A DNA stretch of 51,124 nt from Rhizobium phaseoli (GTDB lineage Bacteria > Pseudomonadota > Alphaproteobacteria > Rhizobiales > Rhizobiaceae): the NCBI RefSeq assembly GCF_003985125.1, contig NZ_ML133594.1, forward strand, positions 1-51,124, in the 5' to 3' direction. A program made the position numbers and the translations under genes. Below the pieces are notes generated by a model. It was not told where the DNA came from, did no database searches, and was given only the letters and a program-made list of their open reading frames with translations. Of the stretch, positions 8,076-16,201 are shown piece after piece. The number at the start of each line of letters is the position of its first letter. Position 1 is the first letter of the stretch.

Positions 8076-11000
8076 ATGAACGGATCGCGATCAAATCCTT
8101 CCCGGCAGTCCGACAGGACCTCGCTCGATGCGCTGAACCGCACGATCGAAGGGCTGGAGGCGCGCATCGAAGGGCTCATGGGCAGCGGGCGCGACCAGCG
8201 GCCGCGCACGGCAACGGCCGAGCGCGACGTTTACGCCAGCCCCAATTCGCCGCGCCCGGCAAGAGCGCCGATCGAGCCGCGGCCGGATCCGCTCGCTGAA
8301 ATCCGCCAGCGCCAACGCGCGCTGGAAGCCGGCCGGGAACGGCCTTACGGACGCGAGCCGACCCCGCAGCTGCGCGAACCCGCGCCGCGCGCCGCGGCAT
8401 CACAGCCGACACCCGCCTTCCGCGCCGGCGACGATACGATGACGGAGATCGCCCAGGCGCTTGTCAACCTGCGCCAGGACCTTAAGCGCGACATTTCCGA
8501 AGGCGTCACCCGCGAGATGAACGCGCTGCGCACAGAACTGCGCGAGATCAAAACAAGTGCCGGAGACGGCCGCTTCGCCGACGACATCCGCGCCGACATG
8601 AGCCGCCTCGCCCAGAGCATCAATCAGCTGACCGGACGCTCGGCCGGCGCGGAAGCGGCCGGCCTGCGTGAAGATTTCGAGGATCTGCGATCGCTGATGG
8701 ACGGGCTGGCGCGCGAGGAATCGCTGCGCCACATGGAAAACCGCTGGGACGGCTTCGAAAACCGGCTTGCTGCGCTCGACACCGAGGGTCTGCAGGAAGA
8801 GCTCGTTTCGCTCGCCTACCGGCTCGACGACATCAAGCGCCACATCGGCGGCATGGGCGAAAGCCCGGCGGTGCGGGCACTGGAAGACAAGCTCATCGCC
8901 ATCGCCACGGCGATGGAGCAGTTCGGCAACATGATCCAGCCGCATGACCGGGTCATGGCCGAACAGTTCGCCGCCATGGACATGCGGCTCGACGAGATCA
9001 GCCGGGCGATCGCGGCCAGCGGACGTGCGGCCGCCAACAGCGATCCGACGCTGATGCAGCGGCTGGAAAGCCGGCTTTCGGCGCTTGCCGACCAGATCGA
9101 CGTGATGAGCCATGACGCGGCCAGCCGGGCGACGCCCGCCGATGAGCTGGCGATGCGGCTGGAAGCGCTGACGGAACGTGTCGAGGAACTGACAAGGGCG
9201 GAAGCGACGTCGCGGCTCGACGAGCGGCTGGAACATCTTTCCTATCTCTTGGAGCGCACGCAGCAGACGGCGGCGCAACCCGATCTCAGCGGACCGCTTT
9301 CCGACATCTCCCGCAAGATCGACGCGCTCGAGAACGGCGCGGTCAACGACGTGCTGGCGCAGCGGCTCGATTATCTCGCCCGGCGCATCGACGAGATGGC
9401 CCATCCGCAGCCGGCGCCGGCCGCGGCAATCGACGACGGCGCCTTCCGGCGTCTCGAGGGACGGCTGAGCGACATCGCCGCCCGGCTGGAAGAGAGCACG
9501 GCAGCACCGCCGACCGATCCGCGGGCGCTGAAGAACCTCGAGGACCAGATCGCCAATCTTTCGGCGCTGATGAGCGAGCCGCGCGAAAGCGCTGCGATCC
9601 CCGCCGATCTCGACCGGCGCATGGGCGCGATCGAAGATTACATGGCGACGAGCGACGAATATATCATCGAAGCGGCGCGTCAGGCGGCGGAAGCCGTCGT
9701 CGAGGCCTATTCGCGCAACGGCGCCCTGCAGGGGGCCGTGCCGGCCGCCGACATGTCGGCGCTGACGGCGCTGGCCGAGGATCTGCGCCATCTCGAGGAT
9801 ATCAGCCGCGACAGCGAGGAACGCACGCACAAGACGTTCAAGGCGCTGCACGAGACGCTGGTGCATATCGCCGACCGTCTCGACGGCATGGAAGAGCGCG
9901 GACGGCCGGCCGCCCAGATGCCGGTCGCCGACGTCGATTTCGATATCGACCCTTATGCGCTGATGGTGGCAGAGACCACCCGAACGCCGGAAGCTGCCCC
10001 GGCAGCGAAGGCCTCTCCGGTCATCCGCTCGGCGGAGGTCGCAGCCGAACCTGTCGTCCCGGCGCAGGCCGCAGTGATGAGCGCAACCAGCGCGATCGCC
10101 ATCGAAGCGGCGACCAGAACGCCGGAGGCCGCGACGCCGGCGCCGGCAAAGCCCGGCCTGCTCGCCAGCCTCGGCAAGCGGTTGCGGCCCGGCAACAAGG
10201 CCGAGACAAAGGCCGCCGAACGGGCGGTGATCGACCCCGCGCCGTCGATCGATCCTGCCGACGTGGTGCCGACGGATGCGGCAAACGAACTGCTCGAGCC
10301 GGGTTCGGGCGCGCCAGACGTCAAGAAGATCCTTGAACGGGTGCGTGCCAGCCAGAGTGCCGCACGCGGCAAACCGCCCGTCGAGACCGATCGCGCCGAT
10401 TACATCGCCGCTGCGCGCCGGGCGGCGCAGGCAGCAGCCATGGAGGTGGACGCCAATCCGAAGCAGGCCGGCAAGGCCGAGAAGAAAGGCGCGACTGCCA
10501 AGGCCGACAAGACGGGCAAGACCGACCAGACGGGCAAAACCGGCAAGGTCAGCGCCTTCTCGCGCTACCGCCGGCCGATCCTGCTGGCGATCGGCGCCGT
10601 GCTGCTCGCCATCATGGCCTTTCCGCTGGCCCGGACGTTGACGAGCGGAGAGCCCGCGCCGCAGCCGCCGGCCGAGGTCTCGGCGCTGACAGGCGCAACG
10701 GAAAACCCGCAGCCGGCCCTGCCCGAAGCAACGTCCGCCCAGCCCGACACCGGCGCTGCGGAGGCGAACGCTCCCGCAACCGAGACGGCACCTCCTGCCG
10801 CCGAACAGGCGCAGCCGGAAACAACCCCGCCCACCGGCGGCGATCATCTGACCGACGCTGCCCCGCTCGATGGCGAAGGAGCTGCAAGTTTTGCGCCCGC
10901 CGCTTCGTCCGGCGCGCCGCAGGAAACATCGGGCTTCGTACCGAACACGCCGGCCGCAGCACCGCAGGCGGCCATCACGATTCCCGACACCGTGCAGCCG

Positions 11001-11849
11001 AAATCGCTTGCCGATGCGGCGCAGGGCGGCGATGCGCTGGCGCTGTTCGAGATCGGCGCGCGCTATTCGGACGGCCGCAACGGCATGACGGTCGATCAGA
11101 AGCAGGCGGCCAACTGGTACCAGCTTGCGGCCGACAAGGGTTTTGCGCCGGCGCAGTACCGGCTCGGCAGCATGTATGAGAAGGGCAACGGCGTCGAACG
11201 CGACATCGCCAAGGCAAAGACCTTTTACGAACAGGCGGCAAACCAGGGCAATGCCAGCGCCATGCACAATCTCGCCGTGCTCTACGCCTCCGGCGCGCTC
11301 GGCCAGCAGGATTATGCGACAGCGGCCTCCTGGTTCACCAAGGCCGCCAATCTCGGCATCACCGACAGCCAGTTCAACCTGGCGATCCTCTGCGCGAGGG
11401 GCAACGGCGTTCCCACGGACATCGAAGAATCCTACAAGTGGTTTGCGATCGCCGCCAAGGCCGGCGACAAGGACGCGGGCCAGAAGCGCGACGAAGTGGC
11501 AAACGCGATGAAGCCCGATCAGCTCGAGCGGGCTCGCGCCAAGGCCGATCTCTGGAAGCCGGAACCGCTCGACCACCGCGCCAACGGCATCGATATCCCC
11601 GACGAATGGGCGGGCACGGGCGCCAAGACGGCCTCCGTCGACATGAAGAAGGCGATCCGCAACATCCAGGCCATCCTCAACAATAACGGCTTCGACGCCG
11701 GCGTGCCGGACGGCGAAATGGGCGCCAAGACCGTTACCGCGATCAAGAACTTCCAGAAGTCGATCGGCCAGGCGCCGGACGGCAAGGTGACCGACGCGAC
11801 GGTCAAGGCGCTGCTCGAGCGCAACAAGCAGGTGGCCAAGGCGATCTAG
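8076..11849 (+). CDS. podJ: PodJ-like polar localisation factor (coiled coil, TM, Sel1, PG-binding)
   Basis: A 1257-residue polarity protein resembling PodJ, which marks a cell pole and recruits division and envelope factors. In order: a cytoplasmic N-terminal region (1 to about 620) of heptad-rich coiled coils starting with TSLDALNRTIEGLEARI; an Ala/Pro-rich linker; one transmembrane helix near 832-852 (PILLAIGAVLLAIMAFPLA); a Pro/Ala/Glu-rich periplasmic linker; Sel1-like repeats at about 980-1140 (for example YRLGSMYEKGNGVERDIAKA); and a peptidoglycan-binding domain at about 1190-1255. A GTG at 7998 would add 26 residues, but the family-like start MNGSRSNPSRQ at 8076 is preferred, with a weak GAGCAAGAAG before it. 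The gene is monocistronic, with a hairpin 37 nt after the stop. Confidence 0.88.
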   Translation: MNGSRSNPSRQSDRTSLDALNRTIEGLEARIEGLMGSGRDQRPRTATAERDVYASPNSPRPARAPIEPRPDPLAEIRQRQRALEAGRERPYGREPTPQLREPAPRAAASQPTPAFRAGDDTMTEIAQALVNLRQDLKRDISEGVTREMNALRTELREIKTSAGDGRFADDIRADMSRLAQSINQLTGRSAGAEAAGLREDFEDLRSLMDGLAREESLRHMENRWDGFENRLAALDTEGLQEELVSLAYRLDDIKRHIGGMGESPAVRALEDKLIAIATAMEQFGNMIQPHDRVMAEQFAAMDMRLDEISRAIAASGRAAANSDPTLMQRLESRLSALADQIDVMSHDAASRATPADELAMRLEALTERVEELTRAEATSRLDERLEHLSYLLERTQQTAAQPDLSGPLSDISRKIDALENGAVNDVLAQRLDYLARRIDEMAHPQPAPAAAIDDGAFRRLEGRLSDIAARLEESTAAPPTDPRALKNLEDQIANLSALMSEPRESAAIPADLDRRMGAIEDYMATSDEYIIEAARQAAEAVVEAYSRNGALQGAVPAADMSALTALAEDLRHLEDISRDSEERTHKTFKALHETLVHIADRLDGMEERGRPAAQMPVADVDFDIDPYALMVAETTRTPEAAPAAKASPVIRSAEVAAEPVVPAQAAVMSATSAIAIEAATRTPEAATPAPAKPGLLASLGKRLRPGNKAETKAAERAVIDPAPSIDPADVVPTDAANELLEPGSGAPDVKKILERVRASQSAARGKPPVETDRADYIAAARRAAQAAAMEVDANPKQAGKAEKKGATAKADKTGKTDQTGKTGKVSAFSRYRRPILLAIGAVLLAIMAFPLARTLTSGEPAPQPPAEVSALTGATENPQPALPEATSAQPDTGAAEANAPATETAPPAAEQAQPETTPPTGGDHLTDAAPLDGEGAASFAPAASSGAPQETSGFVPNTPAAAPQAAITIPDTVQPKSLADAAQGGDALALFEIGARYSDGRNGMTVDQKQAANWYQLAADKGFAPAQYRLGSMYEKGNGVERDIAKAKTFYEQAANQGNASAMHNLAVLYASGALGQQDYATAASWFTKAANLGITDSQFNLAILCARGNGVPTDIEESYKWFAIAAKAGDKDAGQKRDEVANAMKPDQLERARAKADLWKPEPLDHRANGIDIPDEWAGTGAKTASVDMKKAIRNIQAILNNNGFDAGVPDGEMGAKTVTAIKNFQKSIGQAPDGKVTDATVKALLERNKQVAKAI

Positions 11850-11885
11850 AACGGTTGCCGCCGGCTACGGACATGATGATGTCTT

Positions 11886-11909
11886 GTTTGCGCCAAGCCG
11901 GGCGCAAAC
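11886..11909 (+). terminator. Hairpin after podJ-like gene
   Basis: A perfect 9-bp stem, GTTTGCGCC (11886-11894) with GGCGCAAAC (11901-11909), and a 6-nt loop. It begins 37 nt beyond the stop codon. No clean T-run follows directly (CGCACGGCTGTTTTGC), so it may be a rho-independent terminator of modest strength. I see nothing else in the gene-free stretch 11910-12178. Confidence 0.5.
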
Positions 11910-12178
11910 CGCACGGCTGTTTTGCTGGAATCGCGCTACAGAAGACCTGCGGCACCAAGACATTCGCCATTTTTTCCGCCGCCTGTCACGCAATCTGAAA
12001 AAAGCCGGATTATGCGGGACAGATCGCCTGGCGCATCCGTCGAATCGTCCACTCTCGATCTCCATCGCCCCAGGGGCTGATCGAAAGCCTCTGGCAACGA
12101 TTTCGCGGTAAGGTGCGCAGTCGAACGGGGACGTGACGGAAACCGCCCGGCAGGGGCGGTCATCATTCGGGGTCGGTT

Positions 12179-13102
12179 GTGACAATTTATCTGCCCATCG
12201 CAGAATTGTCGGTGAACATTTTCATCATTCTCGGCATGGGGGCGGCCGTCGGATTCCTGTCAGGAATGTTCGGCGTCGGCGGCGGTTTTCTCATCACACC
12301 GCTGCTGATCTTCTACAATATCCCCCCGGTCGTGGCGGTCGCCACCGGCGCCAACCAGGTGGTGGCGTCGTCGATTTCGGGCGCGATCACGCATTTCCGC
12401 CGCGGCACGCTCGACGTCAAGCTCGGCACGGTGCTTCTGGTCGGCGGCCTCTCGGGCGCTACCGTCGGCATCTGGATCTTCTCGCTGCTGCGCGCCCTCG
12501 GCCAGCTCGATCTGTTCATCTCGCTGCTTTACGTGATCTTCCTCGGCACGGTCGGCGGGCTGATGCTGCTCGAAAGCATCAACGCCATGCGGCGGGCCGC
12601 CCGCAACGAGCCGCCGGCGCCACGAAAGCCCGGCCATCAGCACTGGGTGCACAAGCTGCCGCTGAAGGTGCGCTTCAAGAAATCGAAGATCTTTCTCAGC
12701 GTCATTCCGATCGTCGCACTCGGCTTTGCGATCGGCATCCTCACCTCGGTCATGGGCGTCGGCGGCGGCTTCATCATGGTGCCGGCGATGATCTACCTCC
12801 TGCGCATCCCGACCAATGTCGTGGTCGGCACGTCGCTCTACCAGATCATCTTCGTCACCGCCTATACGACGATCGTGCAGGCGGCGACCAACTTCTCCGT
12901 CGACATCGTGCTGGCCTTCATCCTGATGGTGGCCGGCGTCATCGGCGCCCAATACGGCGTGCGCGTCGGCCAGAAGCTGCGCGGCGAACAGCTGCGCGCC
13001 CTGCTCGGCCTGCTGGTGCTGGCCGTTGGTCTGCGTCTTGCGATCGCGCTGGTGGTGACGCCGACCGATATTTATTCGGTGGTGATGGGGACGGGCAACT
13101 GA
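12179..13102 (+). CDS. TSUP family (TauE/SafE) anion exporter
   Basis: A 307-residue inner-membrane protein of the TauE/SafE/TSUP family, whose members export sulfite, sulfoacetate or related organosulfur anions. The two inverted halves each carry the family glycine motif: GFLSGMFGVGGGFL near residue 25 and GILTSVMGVGGGFIM near 185. About eight membrane helices are visible, with a basic cytoplasmic loop around residues 140-175. It uses a GTG start at 12179. The stop overlaps the start of the next gene by one base (TGATG), so the two are translationally coupled. The substrate is not known. Confidence 0.9.
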   Translation: MTIYLPIAELSVNIFIILGMGAAVGFLSGMFGVGGGFLITPLLIFYNIPPVVAVATGANQVVASSISGAITHFRRGTLDVKLGTVLLVGGLSGATVGIWIFSLLRALGQLDLFISLLYVIFLGTVGGLMLLESINAMRRAARNEPPAPRKPGHQHWVHKLPLKVRFKKSKIFLSVIPIVALGFAIGILTSVMGVGGGFIMVPAMIYLLRIPTNVVVGTSLYQIIFVTAYTTIVQAATNFSVDIVLAFILMVAGVIGAQYGVRVGQKLRGEQLRALLGLLVLAVGLRLAIALVVTPTDIYSVVMGTGN

Positions 13103-13902
13103 TGCGCCTCGCTGCCGCCGTCCTCGCCTTTCTTTGCCTGCTGCCGGCCGCCGCCGGCGCACAATGGCTGCCCGGACAATCGACGGAAGCGGTGCGCGAG
13201 GGGCTTGAAATCGGCACTTCGACCAGTGAAATCGCCATCACCTCGGATTTCCACGGCGCCGATCTGACGATCTTCGGGGCGCTCTCGAACACCGATCAGC
13301 TGCTGCTCGCCATCGGCCAGTATGACGTGGTCGTGGTGCTCGAGGGTCCGCGCCAGGATGCGACGGTGCGCAAGAAGGAACGCGTCTTCGGCATCTGGAT
13401 GAATACGCGCTCGATGACCTTCGAGGCGGTGCCGCATTCCTATTCGATGTCGAGCTCGCGGATGATCGACGATCTGACGACGCCGCTCGAACTGACCGAT
13501 CAGGGGATCGGCATCGATCACATTCCGCTGACGCCAGTCGGCTTCGTCGGCGACGGCAGCAATCTCGGCGAATTCCGCCAGGCTTTCCTGCGGCTGCAGC
13601 AGGGAGGCGCGCTTTACGACCGCAATCCGAGCGGCGTGCGGTTCGTCGCATCGAACCTGTTCAAGGCGAGCCTGCGCCTGCCGGCCAATATTCCGAACGG
13701 GGTGCATACGGTACGCGCCTATCTCTTCAAGAGCGGCGATCTCGTCACCGAGAAATCGCTGCCGCTGCGCGTCATCAAGACGGGCATCGAGCAGACGATC
13801 ACCGATGCCGCACATGACCAGCCGATCCTCTACGGCTGCGCGGCCGTGGCTCTCGCCGTCGTCACCGGCTGGGGCGCCAGCCTGATCTTCCGCAAGGACT
13901 GA
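13102..13902 (+). CDS. TIGR02186 / Alph_Pro_TM family membrane-anchored protein
   Basis: A 266-residue protein with an N-terminal signal peptide (MRLAAAVLAFLCLLPAAAGA), a periplasmic domain of about 210 residues and one C-terminal membrane helix (ILYGCAAVALAVVTGWGASL) ending in FRKD. It matches my memory of the alphaproteobacterial family TIGR02186 (Alph_Pro_TM), which has no assigned function. Its start codon overlaps the TSUP stop by one base, which suggests a fixed partnership with the exporter, perhaps as a periplasmic substrate-handling subunit. That role is inference from coupling only. Confidence 0.85.
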   Translation: MRLAAAVLAFLCLLPAAAGAQWLPGQSTEAVREGLEIGTSTSEIAITSDFHGADLTIFGALSNTDQLLLAIGQYDVVVVLEGPRQDATVRKKERVFGIWMNTRSMTFEAVPHSYSMSSSRMIDDLTTPLELTDQGIGIDHIPLTPVGFVGDGSNLGEFRQAFLRLQQGGALYDRNPSGVRFVASNLFKASLRLPANIPNGVHTVRAYLFKSGDLVTEKSLPLRVIKTGIEQTITDAAHDQPILYGCAAVALAVVTGWGASLIFRKD

Positions 13903-14045
13903 GCCGCCGCAAGGCGAGGTACTCCCGCCAATGTCTTCTTGTGGCCGCCACCGGTCGAGCGCGGCTTGACCGCACATACCCCGACGCGCCTCATCCGCCC
14001 TTCGCAAAAACCGCTTGCATTTCGCAATCTGTCACTTTAGCTTCA

Positions 14046-14071
14046 GACCGGTTTTGACTAGCAACCGGTTT
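14046..14071. promoter_or_regulatory. Paired ACCGGTTT sites before the RibD-like gene
   Basis: Two ACCGGTTT boxes lie 15 bp apart just upstream of the gene at 14101. TTGACT (14053-14058) lies between them and could be a -35, with GACAAT 17-18 bp later as a -10. A third AACCGGTT is found past the gene near 14760. The palindromic ACCGGT core suggests an operator, but the regulator is unknown. Confidence 0.4.
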
Positions 14072-14100
14072 AAATTCGACAATCGAGAAGGAGGATGGAG

Positions 14101-14658
14101 ATGAGAAAGCTTATCGTCTGGAACCTGATGACGCTCGACGGGTATTTCGAAGGCACGAAGCCGTGGGATATCGACTTCCACAATCTTGCCTGGGGACCCG
14201 AGCTGCAGCGCTATGCCGAGCAGTTCGGCGAAGAAGGCGATCTCCTGGTTTTCGGCCGCAAGACCTATGAGGGCATGGCCTCCTACTGGCCGACCGCAGA
14301 AGGCGAAGGCAGGATCAAGGCCTATATGAACGGCATCGCCAAGATCGTCGTGTCCAGGACGATGACCGAGCCCGGCTGGAACAATGCCCGTATCGTCAGC
14401 GATCCGATCCCCGAATTGACGCGGCTGAAGCAAGAGGAAGGCAAGACGATCTTCATCTTCGGCAGCGCTGATCTTGCCGACAGCCTGCTGAAGGCCGGCC
14501 TCGTCGATGAAATCAGGATCTGCGTGGTGCCCGTCATCCTCGGCGCCGGCAATCCGCTTTTCAAACCGGCTGCGGCCCAGGTGCCGCTGAAGCTCATTGA
14601 ATCCTCGACGACGGCAAGCGGCGCGGTGATCCTGCGCTATGAACCGGTCAAGGTGTAG
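14101..14658 (+). CDS. RibD C-terminal / dihydrofolate reductase-like protein
   Basis: A 185-residue cytoplasmic protein of the RibD-C/DHFR-like reductase fold, probably NADPH-binding. Typical features are the N-terminal strand RKLIVWNLMTLDGYFEG, LLVFGRKTYEGMASYWP near residues 55-71, and the C-terminal IFIFGSADLADSLLKAGLVDEI followed by PVILGAGNPLF. The start is set by AAGGAGG at 14088-14094: the ATG at 14101 has a 6-nt spacer, while the one at 14095 would touch the Shine-Dalgarno. Members outside the riboflavin pathway rarely have a known substrate, and no rib genes are nearby. Two ACCGGTTT boxes upstream hint at specific regulation. Confidence 0.88.
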   Translation: MRKLIVWNLMTLDGYFEGTKPWDIDFHNLAWGPELQRYAEQFGEEGDLLVFGRKTYEGMASYWPTAEGEGRIKAYMNGIAKIVVSRTMTEPGWNNARIVSDPIPELTRLKQEEGKTIFIFGSADLADSLLKAGLVDEIRICVVPVILGAGNPLFKPAAAQVPLKLIESSTTASGAVILRYEPVKV

Positions 14659-14815
14659 CGGTTGTGGGCCACGGCTGTGCGATGCCCGGGCTGTACCGTC
14701 CGCGGAACGCCCCCGGTCGGAACCGGCAGCCCTCTCCAAAAAACCTCGTATTCGACTAAAAACCGGTTCTTAACATTTACGAGTTAGTAATCTCTCTGAA
14801 ACGAGAGGTTTTGTT

Positions 14816-15397
14816 ATGCGTACTCGTATCGTTCTGACCGTCGTGGGGCTGGCGCTGCTTGCCGGCTGCGCAACGGCGCCGAAGCAGACGAGGAACATCT
14901 GCGCCGTCTTCGACCAGCGCGAGGGGCTTTTTTCCAGCTGGCAAAGAGCGGCCGAGCGCACCGAAAAGAAATACGGCGTGCCCGTGCCGATCCTGATGGC
15001 GACGATGTATACCGAATCCGGCTTCCAGCCTTATGCGCGGCCGCCGCGTACCAAGCTGTTCGGCTTCATTCCCTGGACCCGGCCATCGACCGCCTATGGC
15101 TATTCGCAGGCACTCGACGGGACGTGGGATCACTATCAGTCGCAAACCGGCAACTGGGCGGCGCGGCGGACGAACTTCACCGACGCGATCGATTTCATCG
15201 GCTGGTACCACTATCAAAACAGCGTGGAGACCGGCATTCCGCTAAACGATGCCTATAATCTCTATCTCGCCTATTATTCCGGGCCGACAGGCTACAAGCG
15301 CGGCGACTGGCGCGCGAACGGACAGTTGCAGCAGACCGCGCAGAAGTTCGCGCGGATGGCCGGGACGTATCAGCAGCAATTGCAGGGGTGTGATTGA
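14816..15397 (+). CDS. SLT-domain (lysozyme-like) lipoprotein
   Basis: A 193-residue predicted lipoprotein with the lipobox LLAGC (acylated Cys18) and a lysozyme-like transglycosylase domain. The probable catalytic glutamate is E67 in TMYTESGFQP, the ES signature of soluble lytic transglycosylases. Further domain motifs are AYGYSQALDGTWDHYQ and LYLAYYSGPTGY. It probably acts on peptidoglycan from the outer or inner membrane leaflet. GAGAGG precedes the ATG. It is convergent with pdeM, 53 nt away. A lipoprotein with only a structural lysozyme fold cannot be excluded. Confidence 0.85.
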   Translation: MRTRIVLTVVGLALLAGCATAPKQTRNICAVFDQREGLFSSWQRAAERTEKKYGVPVPILMATMYTESGFQPYARPPRTKLFGFIPWTRPSTAYGYSQALDGTWDHYQSQTGNWAARRTNFTDAIDFIGWYHYQNSVETGIPLNDAYNLYLAYYSGPTGYKRGDWRANGQLQQTAQKFARMAGTYQQQLQGCD

Positions 15398-15450
15398 GTA
15401 AAGGGTTGCAGAGGGGGCTGGCGCGGCACGCCCTATCCGAATAGCAATCG

Positions 15451-16176
15451 CTACCCCCGCAAATTCCCGTACCGCACCGAATAAATCCGATCGCGCCCCA
15501 AGAGATGCGCCACCAGCGAGGATGTGTCGAACAGGCCTTTCATCGCCTGATGGCCGAGATCCAAGCCGCCGCTCATGACGCCGAAGGCCGGCATCAGCAG
15601 GCGGGCGCCGTCGGTGGCAAAACACGGGCGGCGGATCGATCTCTCGCGCCGGCGCACGGTCGCCGACGGGTGCAGGTGGCCGGCGATTTCGCCGCTCTGC
15701 AGGCCATTTTTCGGCTCGTGGCGGAAGGTCAGGCCGGCATAATGCATCTCGTCGGCGCAGCTACCCGGCAGATCGACGACACCGTCGGGATCGTGGTTGC
15801 CGTTGATCCAGAGCCACTCGCGGCCGCGCGCCATGCCGACGATCAGCGCGCGAAAGTTTTCCGGCAGATGCGCGGAGCCGATGCGATCATGGAAATTGTC
15901 GCCGAGCGAGACGACGAGCTTCGGATCATACCGGGAGATGACAGCGGCCAGCACGGTCAGGGTCGCCAGCGTATCGTAAGGCGGCAGCATCATGCCGCGG
16001 CGGGCAAAAGCGGCACCTTTTTCCAGATGCAGATCGGAGACGATGAGCAGGCCGGCGTCCGGCAGATAGAGAGCGCCGAGCGGATCGCAGACGGCGGCGA
16101 TGCCGTGGATCGATGTCTCGATGCCCGGCATAGTGGCCAATCCTGAAATGTCGCGCGCGAGCGCCAGGCGGTTCAT
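15451..16176 (-). CDS. pdeM: Ligase-associated DNA-damage-response phosphoesterase PdeM
   Basis: A 241-residue calcineurin-like metallophosphoesterase of the PdeM group, associated with a bacterial DNA-damage-response gene set. Metal-binding motifs are present in order: SDLHLEKG (D48, H50), LGDNFHD (D93), GNHD (126-129) and GHLHPSA near residue 180. The ATG at 16176 was chosen. A TTG at 16194 would add six residues and lie closer to the helicase stop at 16202, so the start is uncertain. It follows the DEXH helicase on the same strand, as in known ligase-associated clusters. The ATP-dependent ligase and exonuclease of that set are not in this window. Confidence 0.9.
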   Translation of the reverse strand: MNRLALARDISGLATMPGIETSIHGIAAVCDPLGALYLPDAGLLIVSDLHLEKGAAFARRGMMLPPYDTLATLTVLAAVISRYDPKLVVSLGDNFHDRIGSAHLPENFRALIVGMARGREWLWINGNHDPDGVVDLPGSCADEMHYAGLTFRHEPKNGLQSGEIAGHLHPSATVRRRERSIRRPCFATDGARLLMPAFGVMSGGLDLGHQAMKGLFDTSSLVAHLLGRDRIYSVRYGNLRG

Positions 16177-16201
16177 CACGGTCGTTATTCCCAAACAGGT
16201 C

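Noticed and set aside
8400..11576. 1058-codon open frame opposite the podJ-like gene
   Set aside because: Arg/Gly-rich antisense translation without domains. The plus-strand protein has coiled coils, a membrane helix, Sel1 repeats and a peptidoglycan-binding domain.
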